From Rheinheimera faecalis (lineage in GTDB: Bacteria; Pseudomonadota; Gammaproteobacteria; Enterobacterales; Alteromonadaceae): 64,000 bases of DNA. The notes beneath the pieces are model-generated. The model did not search any database, was not told the origin of the DNA, and saw only the letters and a program-made list of their open reading frames with translations. The stretch is from contig NZ_JAJOYT010000001.1 in NCBI RefSeq assembly GCF_021290965.1, forward strand, positions 496,001-560,000, read 5' to 3'. The first letter of the stretch is position 1, and every line of letters starts with the position of its first letter. Position numbers and translations under genes: made by a program. This document shows, in pieces, positions 26,411-35,388 of the stretch.

Positions 26411-27883
26411 TTATTCGTCCCAGTTTCTGTCTTCACGCGCCAATAACGAAATGGCGGAGACAGGACCCCAGGTACCAGCCTGATAAGGTTTTGGTGGCTC
26501 GTTAGTGACTTTCCATGCGTCCAGGATACCGTCGACCCATTTCCAGGCTTGTTCAACTTCATCACGACGCACAAACAGATACTGGTTGCCTAACATGGCT
26601 TCAAGTAATAAACGCTCATACGCATCAGCGATACGCTGCGACTTAAAGGTTTCGTCGAAACTTAAGTCCAGTTTGGTTTGTTGCAGCTGCATGCTTTCAC
26701 CCAGACCAGGAATTTTGTTCATGATCTGAATTTCAACACCTTCATCTGGCTGCAAACGGATGATCAGCTTGTTGGCTGGCAACTGTTTATAGGTTTCGAA
26801 GAAAATATTGTGTGGCTGCGGCTTAAAGCAAATGACTAATTCGCTCATTTTTTTCGGCATACGTTTGCCCGTTCTTAAATAGAACGGCACGCCGGCCCAA
26901 CGCCAGTTGTCGATATCCACTTTAATAGCGACAAAAGTTTCGGTTTTGCTGTTTGGACGCGCATCTTCCTCATCCAGGTAACCAGGCACCGGAGTACCAG
27001 CCACATAACCGCCCGCGTATTGACCACGGACAGTTTTTTCCTGAACGTTCGATACATTAATAGGACGCAGTGCTTTGAGTACTTTTAACTTTTCATCACG
27101 AATACTGTCGGCATCCAGACGAGCTGGTGGCTCCATCGCAATCAGCGACAAGACTTGCAATAAGTGGTTTTGCACCATGTCACGCATTTGACCTGCGTCA
27201 TCGTAGTAACCCCAACGCCCTTCTACCCCAACTTCTTCGGCCACAGTAATTTGCACATGGTCAATGGCATTGTGGTCCCAGTTCGCAGCAAAAATGGAGT
27301 TGGCAAAACGTAAAGCTAACAGGTTCAGTACTGTCTCTTTACCTAAGTAGTGGTCGATACGGTAAATCTGGCACTCACCAAAGTACTTGGCGACTTCATC
27401 GTTGATCACTTTAGACGAAGCTAAATCATGACCAATAGGTTTTTCCAGTACCACACGGGCCGGTTGTGCCGACAAACCCGCGATAGACAATCCTTTACAG
27501 ATATTGCCAAACAAAGAAGGAGCAGTAGCGAAGTAGCTGACCGGAATACGGTTTTTCGGATCAGTGACGTTTTTTAAGGCTTTGTAAGCGTCTTCTTTCG
27601 TCAAGTCCACCTGCACATACTGCAGTTTGGCTTTTAAGCGCGCTAATACTTCAGCATCCAGCGGCTCTTTAATGAATTTTTGTAAGTTGGTTTCAACCAG
27701 CTCTTTATAGCCATCCAGACTCAATTCGTCACGGGCAACGCCAATGACCTGGCTGTCGGCATGCAACAGGCCGGACTTTTCCAATTGATATAAGGCTGGC
27801 AATAGTTTGCGGCGAGCAAGGTCGCCCTTGGTACCAAAGAGAATCAGATCACAGGCTTTGTTCAGTGGTGCTGTTGTTGTCAT
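26411..27883 (-). CDS. zwf: Glucose-6-phosphate 1-dehydrogenase
   Basis: The 490-residue enzyme oxidises glucose 6-phosphate with NAD(P)+. The dinucleotide loop is FGTKGDLARRKLLPALY, the substrate-binding/active-site segment is YRIDHYLGKETVLNLLALRF, and a typical stretch IRLQPDEGVEIQIMNK follows. It is the first gene of the zwf-pgl-edd-glk-eda operon. Its promoter and a HexR operator lie in the 264-nt gap shared with divergent hexR, so the operon is expected to be derepressed when KDPG accumulates. Confidence 0.97.
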   Translation of the reverse strand: MTTTAPLNKACDLILFGTKGDLARRKLLPALYQLEKSGLLHADSQVIGVARDELSLDGYKELVETNLQKFIKEPLDAEVLARLKAKLQYVQVDLTKEDAYKALKNVTDPKNRIPVSYFATAPSLFGNICKGLSIAGLSAQPARVVLEKPIGHDLASSKVINDEVAKYFGECQIYRIDHYLGKETVLNLLALRFANSIFAANWDHNAIDHVQITVAEEVGVEGRWGYYDDAGQMRDMVQNHLLQVLSLIAMEPPARLDADSIRDEKLKVLKALRPINVSNVQEKTVRGQYAGGYVAGTPVPGYLDEEDARPNSKTETFVAIKVDIDNWRWAGVPFYLRTGKRMPKKMSELVICFKPQPHNIFFETYKQLPANKLIIRLQPDEGVEIQIMNKIPGLGESMQLQQTKLDLSFDETFKSQRIADAYERLLLEAMLGNQYLFVRRDEVEQAWKWVDGILDAWKVTNEPPKPYQAGTWGPVSAISLLAREDRNWDE

Positions 27884-27901
27884 GAATGACCCTTGATTAG
27901 A

Positions 27902-27913
27902 TGTAATTTTACA
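27902..27913. promoter_or_regulatory. TGTAA-N2-TTACA palindrome in the zwf leader
   Basis: TGTAATTTTACA has the same half-sites as a HexR box but a 2-bp instead of 5-bp centre, and lies 18 nt before the zwf ATG. A similar 5-2-5 palindrome precedes ppsA. Confidence 0.45.
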
Positions 27914-27925
27914 ACACTTAGCCGC

Positions 27926-27954
27926 ATACTAGCCGAGCAAAAGCCAGATGTAAA
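27926..27954 (-). promoter_or_regulatory. Likely sigma-70 promoter of zwf
   Basis: On the minus strand -35 TTTACA (27949-27954) and -10 TAGTAT (27926-27931) are separated by 17 nt. The HexR box ends just upstream of the -35. Confidence 0.55.
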
Positions 27955-27964
27955 CCAGATAAGT

Positions 27965-27979
27965 TGTAATTAAATTACA
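27965..27979. promoter_or_regulatory. HexR operator between zwf and hexR
   Basis: TGTAATTAAATTACA is a perfect palindromic match to the HexR consensus described in Shewanella and relatives. It is placed to control zwf and possibly hexR itself. Confidence 0.9.
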
Positions 27980-28147
27980 GAGACGCTAAAGTTTTGACTA
28001 TTCTCATATAATAAGGCAGCCTAGGCAATGAATCAGCTGCTTTGTCGTAACTTTATCACTATTTTGCAGTGGCACCAGGTTGTATAACAAAGCGAGTTAC
28101 AACATTTTGCACTGTGTTGTTCAGTGTTTCTCAGTCAGGACTATCCG

Positions 28148-29005
28148 ATGAATGTGTTGGAAAAAATAATTAATAGCGTCAACAGCTTCAGTAAATCAGA
28201 GCGCAAAGTCGCCGACGTGATCCTGGCCAATCCGCAAACCACTATACACAGTAGTATAGCGGCTCTCGCCAAAATGGCCGATGTCAGCGAACCTACAGTC
28301 AACAGGTTCTGCCGTCGTCTGGACACCAAAGGTTTTCCGGATTTTAAATTGCATCTGGCGCAGAGTCTGGCCAACGGCACTCCTTATGTAAACCGACATG
28401 TGGAAGAAGATGACGGCCCTGAGGCTTACACCGCCAAGATTTTTGAATCCACTATGGCTGCTTTAGACGCAGCTCGCCAAAACGTTGATATTCTTACTAT
28501 TAATCGTGCTGTGGATGTACTGACTCAGGCGAAGAAAATCTCCTTTTTTGGTTTAGGTGCTTCAGCTTCTGTAGCGCACGATGCCCAGAATAAGTTTTTC
28601 CGCTTTAACGTCCCTGTCGTTTGTTTTGATGACATAGTGATGCAGCGTATGAGTGCTATTAATAGTGCTGAAGGTGATGTTGTGGTCTGTATCAGCCACA
28701 CAGGCCGTACAAAAAACTTGTGTGATATCGCAGCCATTGCCCGTGAAAACGATGCAACAGTCATTGGTATTACCGCCTACGACAGCCCTTTAGCGAAAGA
28801 ATGTACGCTGGTGTTATCACTGGATGTGCCTGAAGATACAGATATGTATATGCCTATGGCGTCCCGTGTGGCTCAGCTGGTACTGATTGATATTCTGGCA
28901 ACTGGCTTTACCTTGCGTCGTGGCACCAAATTCCGCGAAAACCTGAAAAAGGTCAAAGACAGCTTACGTGGCTCACGTTTTGATAAAAAAGACTTTCAAA
29001 ATTAA
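28148..29005 (+). CDS. hexR: HexR, RpiR-family regulator of central carbon metabolism
   Basis: The 285-residue protein has an N-terminal HTH_6 (RpiR) domain (SKSERKVADVILANP, DVSEPTVNRFCRRLDTKGFP). A C-terminal SIS sugar-phosphate domain (about 125-270) follows, with KKISFFGLGASASVAHDAQN and CISHTGRTKNLCDIA. HexR binds KDPG as effector and regulates Entner-Doudoroff, pyruvate kinase and gluconeogenic genes. Synteny (divergent zwf, downstream pykA) and three nearby HexR-type palindromes confirm the call. I use the ATG at 28148, preceded by AGGA. A TTG 24 nt earlier is less likely. Confidence 0.96.
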   Translation: MNVLEKIINSVNSFSKSERKVADVILANPQTTIHSSIAALAKMADVSEPTVNRFCRRLDTKGFPDFKLHLAQSLANGTPYVNRHVEEDDGPEAYTAKIFESTMAALDAARQNVDILTINRAVDVLTQAKKISFFGLGASASVAHDAQNKFFRFNVPVVCFDDIVMQRMSAINSAEGDVVVCISHTGRTKNLCDIAAIARENDATVIGITAYDSPLAKECTLVLSLDVPEDTDMYMPMASRVAQLVLIDILATGFTLRRGTKFRENLKKVKDSLRGSRFDKKDFQN

Positions 29006-29032
29006 TGAGCTGTTTTTTAACTAATCTGTAAT

Positions 29033-29068
29033 AGAGAGGGGCTTTCTGTAAGAAGCCCCTCTTTTTTT
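29033..29068 (+). terminator. Terminator of hexR
   Basis: AGAGGGGCTT pairs with AAGCCCCTCT and is followed by seven T. Confidence 0.92.
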
Positions 29069-29140
29069 AGCTGTTTTCTGCCTTAACAGGTCGGACATGC
29101 GACGAAAGCTGAAAGTTTTATTCAAACTGCGGCTATATTC

Positions 29141-29155
29141 TGTAATAAAATTACA
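29141..29155. promoter_or_regulatory. HexR operator upstream of pykA
   Basis: TGTAATAAAATTACA matches the HexR consensus with intact half-sites and lies 48 nt before the pykA ATG. Confidence 0.88.
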
Positions 29156-29202
29156 TTACACTTAAAGTGACCCATCCATAGATAAGCTTTCAGGAGCTCT
29201 TG

Positions 29203-30642
29203 ATGCCCAGAAGAACTAAAATAGTCGCCACCCTTGGACCTGCAACGAATTCACAAGCCATTATTGAAAAACTGATCCTGGCCGGCGCCAGCGTGTTTCG
29301 GTTTAACTTTTCTCATGGCAGCGCCGAAGATCATAAACAACGCGCTGAAATGGTTCGCGCTGCAGCAGCCAAAACCGGCGCTCATGTCGCTATTCTGGGT
29401 GATTTACAAGGCCCGAAAATCCGCGTATCTACTTTCAAAAACGGTTCAGTCATTTTAGAAGAAGACCAACACTTTGTATTAGACGCTGATTTGCCAAAAG
29501 GCGAAGGCGATGAAACTCAGGTGGGTATCGACTATAAAGAATTACCTGCTGACGTGCAGCCAGGTGATGTGCTGTTGTTAGACGACGGTCGTATCCAGAT
29601 GATTGTGGAACACGTTGTAGGTCAACGCATTCATACCAAAGTCTCTGTGGCTGGTAAACTCAGCAACAATAAAGGTATCAACCGTTTAGGCGGTGGCTTG
29701 TCAGCCCCTGCCCTGACTGAAAAAGACAAAACAGATATCTCTTTAGCTGCTTATATAGATGTGGATTATCTGGCTGTTTCTTTCCCGCGTTGTGGTGATG
29801 ATTTACGTGTTGCCCGTGAACTGGCTCGTGCTGCAGGTTCTGAAGCTTTGATCGTCTCTAAAGTAGAACGTGCTGAAGCTGTAGCTGATGACGAAACGCT
29901 AGACGATATTATCCGTGCTTCTGACGCTGTGATGGTTGCCCGTGGTGATTTAGGTGTCGAAATCGGTGATGCTGAATTAGTAGGTCAGCAAAAACGTATT
30001 ATTGCCCGCTCACGTCAGTTAAACCGTGTGGTGATCACTGCGACTCAGATGATGGAGTCGATGATTGAAAGCCCAATGCCAACCCGTGCAGAAGTGATGG
30101 ATGTGGCCAACGCTGTACTTGATGGTACAGACGCAGTGATGTTATCCGGTGAAACTGCCGCTGGTAAGTACCCTATTGAAACCGTAAAAGCCATGGCCCG
30201 TGTTTGTGATGGTGCGGAGAAGCACCCACGAGTGCAGAGCTCCAAACATCGCATGGACATCTCCTTTACTGAAATCAGTGAAACTATCGCTTTATCTGCT
30301 ATGTATGCAGCGAACCACTTAACGGGGATTAAAGCCATTATCTCGTTAACTGAATCGGGTTACACTGCCAAGCTGATGTCACGTATTACCTCGTCTCAGC
30401 CAATTTATGCCTTATCACGTCACCAGAAGACCTTAAACAAAATGGCTCTGTACCGTGGTGTGTATCCGGTGTTTTTTGATAGCACTCAAACTCCGGGTCA
30501 ACAAAAGGTATCAGCTGCTGCTATTGAAGCAGTACAAGAAATTGCTCACTTAAAAAGCGGTGATTTAGTGATTTTGACCTACGGCGATATGATGGAAACT
30601 GTAGGTGCTTCAAACACTTGTAAGATAGTGCAAATCAACTAA
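29203..30642 (+). CDS. pykA: Pyruvate kinase (PykA type)
   Basis: The 479-residue enzyme makes ATP and pyruvate from PEP. Signatures are [21 protein letters not shown], the signature SKVERAEAV with the catalytic Lys, [12 protein letters not shown], and [20 protein letters not shown]. It has the length and order (hexR next door) of the PykA isozyme rather than PykF. AGGAG lies 6 nt before the ATG at 29203. A HexR box precedes it. A very long palindromic terminator follows 7 nt after the stop. Confidence 0.97.
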   Translation: MPRRTKIVATLGPATNSQAIIEKLILAGASVFRFNFSHGSAEDHKQRAEMVRAAAAKTGAHVAILGDLQGPKIRVSTFKNGSVILEEDQHFVLDADLPKGEGDETQVGIDYKELPADVQPGDVLLLDDGRIQMIVEHVVGQRIHTKVSVAGKLSNNKGINRLGGGLSAPALTEKDKTDISLAAYIDVDYLAVSFPRCGDDLRVARELARAAGSEALIVSKVERAEAVADDETLDDIIRASDAVMVARGDLGVEIGDAELVGQQKRIIARSRQLNRVVITATQMMESMIESPMPTRAEVMDVANAVLDGTDAVMLSGETAAGKYPIETVKAMARVCDGAEKHPRVQSSKHRMDISFTEISETIALSAMYAANHLTGIKAIISLTESGYTAKLMSRITSSQPIYALSRHQKTLNKMALYRGVYPVFFDSTQTPGQQKVSAAAIEAVQEIAHLKSGDLVILTYGDMMETVGASNTCKIVQIN

Positions 30643-30648
30643 TTAAAT

Positions 30649-30703
30649 TGGGGTCAGATCACATTAGTTATGCATAACTAATGTGATCTGACCCCATTTT
30701 TTT
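30649..30703 (+). terminator. 48-nt perfect palindrome acting as terminator after pykA
   Basis: The sequence from TGGGGTCAGATCACATTAG to its exact complement ending CTGACCCCA forms a gap-free 48-nt inverted repeat, followed by seven T. The outer GGGGTCAG/CTGACCCC recalls REP-type elements. It also faces the convergent EamA gene, which ends at 30702. Confidence 0.85.
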
Positions 30704-31628
30704 AAAGTCGTTGTCTAAGCATTGGTGCTAAAGCCGTCAGCATAGACCCTATCACCACCAGTAAAGCGCCAACCCAGGCCCAGAGATTCAGCGACTCGCT
30801 GGGAAACTGCGGATAGAAATAAGCCAGTAACTGAGCAAAACCTATGGTCAACAAAGGCGTAATGGCCAGCACAGCGCTGACATTGGCGGCTTGCCAGTGT
30901 TGTAAGGCTTCTGCAAAGGCGCCATAAGCTACAATAGTGTTCAGACAACAAAACACCACTATGCCCCATTGCCAGGCTGACAATTCCAGTACGGGCGCCA
31001 GTTGCGCTGCGGGCAGAAAACACAAAGCTCCTGCCATATAAATCAGCCACATAATTTGTTGGGAGTTAAAGCTCATTAGAAGCTGCTTTTGCGCTAAGGC
31101 ATAACAAGCCCAGGCTACTGCAGCTACTATGACCAGCAGTACACCAAAGCCTTCAGAGCCAAACTGAGTCAACAACAAAGCTAATCTGTCGTTAAAAAAC
31201 AGCAATAAGCCAAACACTAACAACCAGGCGCCGATTTTTTGCCACAGCAATAATCGTTCTTTAAATAAATAGACTGCACCTAACATCATCAAAAAGGGCG
31301 CCAGCTGGATCACCACCTGAGCCGTTTCTGCCGTTAGCAAAAACAAACCATTCAGATACAAAATGTAATTCAGTAATAAACCTGCAATGGCAATCAGGAT
31401 CAGCAGCTTCTTTCTTTTCGTTAAACCGCGCAGCGACGGGATCTTTCTACGGGCAAGCAACACCAGTCCAACCAGCACAGCAGCCACCACAAAACGGATC
31501 CAGGTAATGGTTGCCGCCGACATCGAACTTAATAACCACTTCAGCGCTATAGGCAGCAAGCCCCATAAAACAGCAGTTAATAACGCTAAACTAAACCCCA
31601 GACCAACACGGCCAGACGACTGATGCAT
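30702..31628 (-). CDS. EamA/DMT-family permease (second in window)
   Basis: The 308-residue protein has ten hydrophobic segments in two EamA repeats, starting with LGFSLALLTAVLWGLLPIAL and ATITWIRFVVAAVLVGLVLL. It ends with LWAWVGALLVVIGSMLTAL. AGGAGAGGGT precedes the ATG. The transported compound is unknown. It is unrelated in close detail to the EamA gene at 5.8 kb. Nothing around it (pykA, pfkA) indicates a substrate. Confidence 0.87.
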   Translation of the reverse strand: MHQSSGRVGLGFSLALLTAVLWGLLPIALKWLLSSMSAATITWIRFVVAAVLVGLVLLARRKIPSLRGLTKRKKLLILIAIAGLLLNYILYLNGLFLLTAETAQVVIQLAPFLMMLGAVYLFKERLLLWQKIGAWLLVFGLLLFFNDRLALLLTQFGSEGFGVLLVIVAAVAWACYALAQKQLLMSFNSQQIMWLIYMAGALCFLPAAQLAPVLELSAWQWGIVVFCCLNTIVAYGAFAEALQHWQAANVSAVLAITPLLTIGFAQLLAYFYPQFPSESLNLWAWVGALLVVIGSMLTALAPMLRQRL

Positions 31629-31800
31629 ACCCTCTCCTTTCTAAGTCTGTCATTATCCGCCAGAAGCTGTACTCTTGTCTGTGAACAGCGACCTGAACCA
31701 GAGAAAATAAGCCCAAATGTTCAAAACTCTTACTCCAGATCAATACGATAGCGTCCGACTGGATTAGGATAAAAACCATCTAATGCACAAGGACAACAAA

Positions 31801-32778
31801 ATGAAACGAATTGGTGTATTAACCTCGGGTGGCGATGCTCCTGGTATGAATGCCTGTTTACGCGCTGTGGTGCTGACAGCACATGCTAATGAGCTGGAGG
31901 TCATTGGCTTCCAGCGTGGTTTTAATGGTGTTGTGGATCAGCAATATCAAACCTTATCGCCTTATCATGTCAGTGGCATTATTCAAAATGGCGGTACTAT
32001 TTTAAAAAGTGCACGTTGTGCCGCTATGCAAACCGAAGAAGGTTTACAACAAGCTGCCCAAAATCTGCATGATCTGGAACTGGACGCCTTGCTGGTGATA
32101 GGTGGTGACGGCAGTTTTCGTGGCACTGTGGCTCTGGCTGAATATTACAAAGGCCAACTGATCGGGGTACCTGGCACCATAGACAATGATGTGGATGGCT
32201 CAGATTTCAGTATAGGTTTTGCTACGGCGCTTGATACAGCACTGGATGCTATAGATAAAGTCCGTGATACAGCTGATGCGTTTGAGCGGATTTTTTTAGT
32301 CGAAGTCATGGGCCGTCATACCGGCTATCTGGCCGTTGCTGCTGGTATAGCCGCAGGTGCTGAGCAAATTATCTGCCCTGAACTCGCCTCTGAGTTAAAT
32401 CTGGATAAAATTGCTGACCATGTAGAGCAAGCCCGTAAGCATCGTGGCAATTGCAGTTATATTATTGTGATTGCTGAAACCATGTACCCGGGCGGTGCAT
32501 CAGCTCTGGCTGCCGATCTGGAACAACGCGGTATTGAATGCAGGGCTTCTATCCTGGGACATATTCAACGTGGAGGCCGCCCTGTTGGCGCTGATCGTAT
32601 TCTTGGTACTAAACTAGGCGCCTATGCGGTAGAGCAACTACTGCAAGGAGCACATATGATGATGGCAGGTGAAATTAACGGTCAGGCCGGTTTGTATCCC
32701 CTGGCATTAACTGGCGATAAGAAAAAACAGGTCGACAGTTATTTATTACGCTGGCAACAGCAAGTTGCTCAGTATTAA
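31801..32778 (+). CDS. pfkA: ATP-dependent 6-phosphofructokinase
   Basis: The 325-residue protein fits group A PfkA (E. coli 320). Motifs are IGVLTSGGDAPGMNACLRAV, IGGDGSFRGTVAL (the Gly after GGD is typical of the ATP form), VPGTIDNDVDGSD with the catalytic Asp, VEVMGRHTGYLAV, and LGHIQRGGRPVGADR. I start at the ATG at 31801, which follows AAGGAC. The earlier ATG at 31783 sits before that site. With it the cell has both Embden-Meyerhof and Entner-Doudoroff routes. Confidence 0.95.
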   Translation: MKRIGVLTSGGDAPGMNACLRAVVLTAHANELEVIGFQRGFNGVVDQQYQTLSPYHVSGIIQNGGTILKSARCAAMQTEEGLQQAAQNLHDLELDALLVIGGDGSFRGTVALAEYYKGQLIGVPGTIDNDVDGSDFSIGFATALDTALDAIDKVRDTADAFERIFLVEVMGRHTGYLAVAAGIAAGAEQIICPELASELNLDKIADHVEQARKHRGNCSYIIVIAETMYPGGASALAADLEQRGIECRASILGHIQRGGRPVGADRILGTKLGAYAVEQLLQGAHMMMAGEINGQAGLYPLALTGDKKKQVDSYLLRWQQQVAQY

Positions 32779-32795
32779 AGTGAAGCTCGGCAAAC

Positions 32796-32823
32796 AAAAA
32801 GACCTCCATTCGGAGGTCTTTTT
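32796..32823. terminator. Bidirectional terminator between pfkA and the LytTR gene
   Basis: AAAAAGACCTCC pairs with GGAGGTCTTTTT around a 4-nt loop. Confidence 0.92.
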
Positions 32824-32836
32824 GTGAAGAGGAAAT

Positions 32837-33664
32837 TTAGGAATTAAACACCATTTTGACTCGGTCTTTGTAACTACGGCTTACTTTTACCGCCTGACCA
32901 TTGGTCAGCATCAACTGATGTTCACCATTCGCCAACATTTGCAACTTGGCGATGGTATTTACATTCACGATAGCGCTGCGATGAACCCGCACAAATAACT
33001 TCGGATCCAGCTCCTGCTCCAGCTCTTTCATGGTACGGCGCAAAATATGGGTCTGGCCATCACGGGTATGAATACACATATAATCACCGGCAGCGTCGAC
33101 CCAGTCGATAGCGCTGACTGGCACACGGGTAATTTCACCGCTGTCTTTGATACTGATGGCTTCAGGGAAACGCTCATTCATTACAGGCTGAGACTGATCC
33201 AGACGTTGTAAAATCTGATCGGTTTTTTCACCTGTTAACTGCGCAACCACAGCAGCCAGTTGGCCTTTATGACGCTGATTGTCTTTGGCTTCAAAGTTTT
33301 TCGTCAGTTTAGCCACAGCTGCAGCTAAACGTTCTTTTTCCACAGGTTTGAGTACATAATCCAGCGCCTGAACTTCAAAGGCATTTAGAGCATAATGATC
33401 GTAGGCCGTAACAAACACCACATAAGGCAAATCAATCTGCAGCTGTTGCAGTTGCTTTAACACACCAAACCCATCCAGCCCTGGCATTTCGACATCTAAA
33501 AACACTGCATCAGGCTGATGCTCGCGGATGGCGGCTACAGCTTCTTCACCATTGCTGCACTCTGCGACAATATTTAGTTCAGGAAAATCAGCTAAACGCA
33601 CCAGCATACCGCGGCGGGCTAACGGTTCATCGTCGACCACTATGACCTTAAGCATTTGTTTCAT
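32837..33664 (-). CDS. LytTR-type response regulator
   Basis: The 275-residue protein has a receiver domain (VVDDEPLARRG, phospho-Asp in AVFLDVEMPGLDGFG, FVTAYDHYALNAFE, LDYVLKPV). After a linker comes a LytTR DNA-binding domain (IDWVDAAGDYMCIHTRDGQ, MKELEQELDPKLFVRVHRS). It belongs with BtsR/YehT- and AlgR-like regulators. Its start overlaps the kinase gene end by 17 nt, so the two are coupled. Target genes are not evident. Confidence 0.93.
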   Translation of the reverse strand: MKQMLKVIVVDDEPLARRGMLVRLADFPELNIVAECSNGEEAVAAIREHQPDAVFLDVEMPGLDGFGVLKQLQQLQIDLPYVVFVTAYDHYALNAFEVQALDYVLKPVEKERLAAAVAKLTKNFEAKDNQRHKGQLAAVVAQLTGEKTDQILQRLDQSQPVMNERFPEAISIKDSGEITRVPVSAIDWVDAAGDYMCIHTRDGQTHILRRTMKELEQELDPKLFVRVHRSAIVNVNTIAKLQMLANGEHQLMLTNGQAVKVSRSYKDRVKMVFNS

Positions 33665-34730
33665 CTGTACTCTCTACTTCAAATGGTATTCTGATATTTA
33701 CTTTCAAACCCCGTGGATGGTTGTGTGTTAAGACCAAAGAAAAATTGCGATCGTACAAGGCCGCTAATCGCTCTTTGGTATTGACCAAACCTACTCCGCC
33801 AGATTCCCCTTTTGGCAGACCATCGGAAATCACCATTCCAGGCCCGTCGTCTGCCACTTCCATCAGTAAATCGTGCCCAAACTTTTGCGCTGTGATCATG
33901 ATTTTGCCACCACTGGTTTGGCTCGCTACGGCGTATTTAATAGCGTTTTCAACCAAAGGCTGCAAAATCAAGCTAGGTACTAGTGCCTGATCAGCGGCTT
34001 CATCGATGTCATAAATAATAGTCAGACGTTCTGAAAACCGGACTTTTTCTATTTCCAGATACAGATTGGCAGCATACAACTCCTGCTGCAGCGGCACCTT
34101 TTTAATAGGATCTTTGTAAAGCGAATAACGTAAGAAGTCGCTTAATCTGACTAACATCTTATTCGCTGTATCAGATTCCTTTAATAAGACCAAAGTCGAT
34201 ATAGCGTTTAAGGTGTTAAACAAAAAGTGTGGGTTAAGCTGATAACGCAGCATTTTCAGCTGGGCCTCATGGGCTTTGTTACTGGCAGTCAGCGACTTTT
34301 GCTTTTCCTGCTGCAACGTCTGGTAATACTTGATACCAAAATACAAACCACTCCAGCTTAGCAGTACATAAAAGCCGACTGTGGTTTGACGAAAGTATTG
34401 AGTCCAGCTGTCGGGTTTAAAACCGTGCCGGTAAATTTCCCAGTAATTAAAGTTACGAAACACAGTCCATACTGCGGCAATAAGAATAGCCACCGCCAGC
34501 ACGCTGAGCAGCATTTTCCAGGGTTCCCAATGCCAGACTCTCTGGAAAGCATAACGCAGCGGAATGGTCAGTAACCAACCGGCATAAGCGTCCAGTGCCA
34601 CTACTATCCAGTAGGCGCTGCGCATTTCCTGAAACAAGGAACCTAAATAACTGATGAGTGCAAAACCCACCCAACCTAAGGTGTGCAGCAGCCAAAACAG
34701 GCGATGACGATCTTCAAAAAATTTTTGCAA
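33648..34730 (-). CDS. LytS/YehU-like membrane sensor histidine kinase
   Basis: The 360-residue protein has four N-terminal membrane segments (about 10-140, from LFWLLHTLGWVGFALISYLG to FYVLLSWSGLYFGI). The His_kinase domain follows (phospho-His in RYQLNPHFLFNTLNAIST), then a HATPase domain (LQPLVENAIKYAV, VADDGPGM, GVGLVNTKERL). No large sensory domain is present, so the signal is likely read in the membrane. It forms a pair with the following LytTR regulator. Confidence 0.93.
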   Translation of the reverse strand: MQKFFEDRHRLFWLLHTLGWVGFALISYLGSLFQEMRSAYWIVVALDAYAGWLLTIPLRYAFQRVWHWEPWKMLLSVLAVAILIAAVWTVFRNFNYWEIYRHGFKPDSWTQYFRQTTVGFYVLLSWSGLYFGIKYYQTLQQEKQKSLTASNKAHEAQLKMLRYQLNPHFLFNTLNAISTLVLLKESDTANKMLVRLSDFLRYSLYKDPIKKVPLQQELYAANLYLEIEKVRFSERLTIIYDIDEAADQALVPSLILQPLVENAIKYAVASQTSGGKIMITAQKFGHDLLMEVADDGPGMVISDGLPKGESGGVGLVNTKERLAALYDRNFSLVLTHNHPRGLKVNIRIPFEVESTDETNA

Positions 34731-34835
34731 AATGGTTACAACTCGATCTGCTCTTACCTCTATTGTATCTCAGCAACCGGAGCTTGGTGAGCTTTAGTCA
34801 GTAGATTGAACTCGGGTAGCTCTCCATTAGTCGCA

Positions 34836-34856
34836 ATACCCTTAGTACTTGAAGCT
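34836..34856 (+). repeat. Solo ERIC-type terminus at the DUF962 stop codon
   Basis: ATACCCTTAGTACTTGAAGC matches the left end of the full ERIC element at 52117 with one mismatch. No right half was found nearby. Confidence 0.45.
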
Positions 34857-35322
34857 AATAGTTGATCTTTAGTTTTTTCAGGATAAAGCCCATTAGCCAT
34901 GCAGGACCAATCAATAAAAACTGTAAATCCTGAAAAAACGATGGCTTTTTCCCTTCAATTTTATGGCCAATAAACTGAAACACCCACATCACCACAAATA
35001 AAAACAAAGACACTAACCAGATATCCAGGCTGAAGTTTTGCTCATATAAGCGGATTAACATCACCACCACTGCGGTGAATAAGGTCATGCCTACGCCAAT
35101 AGCAAAAGATAAGCTGAAATAAAACGCCAGTGCCGGCATAGCAAGTAATAGAGGCCAGGTGATCTGTTGTTCTGCAAACAGGCTAAAAGGCATAGGGATT
35201 TGCCATAACAAACCAAAGACGGTGAAATAAATTGAGGGGACAGCAAACCAATGGATCAATTTATTGGTTGGGTTTTGATGGCTGACAGCGTATTCGGCAA
35301 ACCATTGCTGGATAGTTTTCAT
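34855..35322 (-). CDS. DUF962 / Mpo1-like membrane protein
   Basis: The 155-residue protein begins MKTIQQWFAEYAVSHQNPTN followed by KLIHWFAVPSIYFTVFGLLW, the DUF962 hallmark with conserved His residues. Further membrane segments follow, and VFQFIGHKIEGKKPSF carries the second conserved His group. Yeast Mpo1 of this family is an Fe-dependent dioxygenase of 2-hydroxy fatty acids. Whether the bacterial form does the same is unknown. Its stop codon abuts an ERIC-end-like sequence. Confidence 0.88.
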   Translation of the reverse strand: MKTIQQWFAEYAVSHQNPTNKLIHWFAVPSIYFTVFGLLWQIPMPFSLFAEQQITWPLLLAMPALAFYFSLSFAIGVGMTLFTAVVVMLIRLYEQNFSLDIWLVSLFLFVVMWVFQFIGHKIEGKKPSFFQDLQFLLIGPAWLMGFILKKLKINY

Positions 35323-35388
35323 GTTTTATCTGGCTCAGCGTCACTAAAGAATAACCCTACTCTACTGCTGAGCCAGCACATTGGCAAA

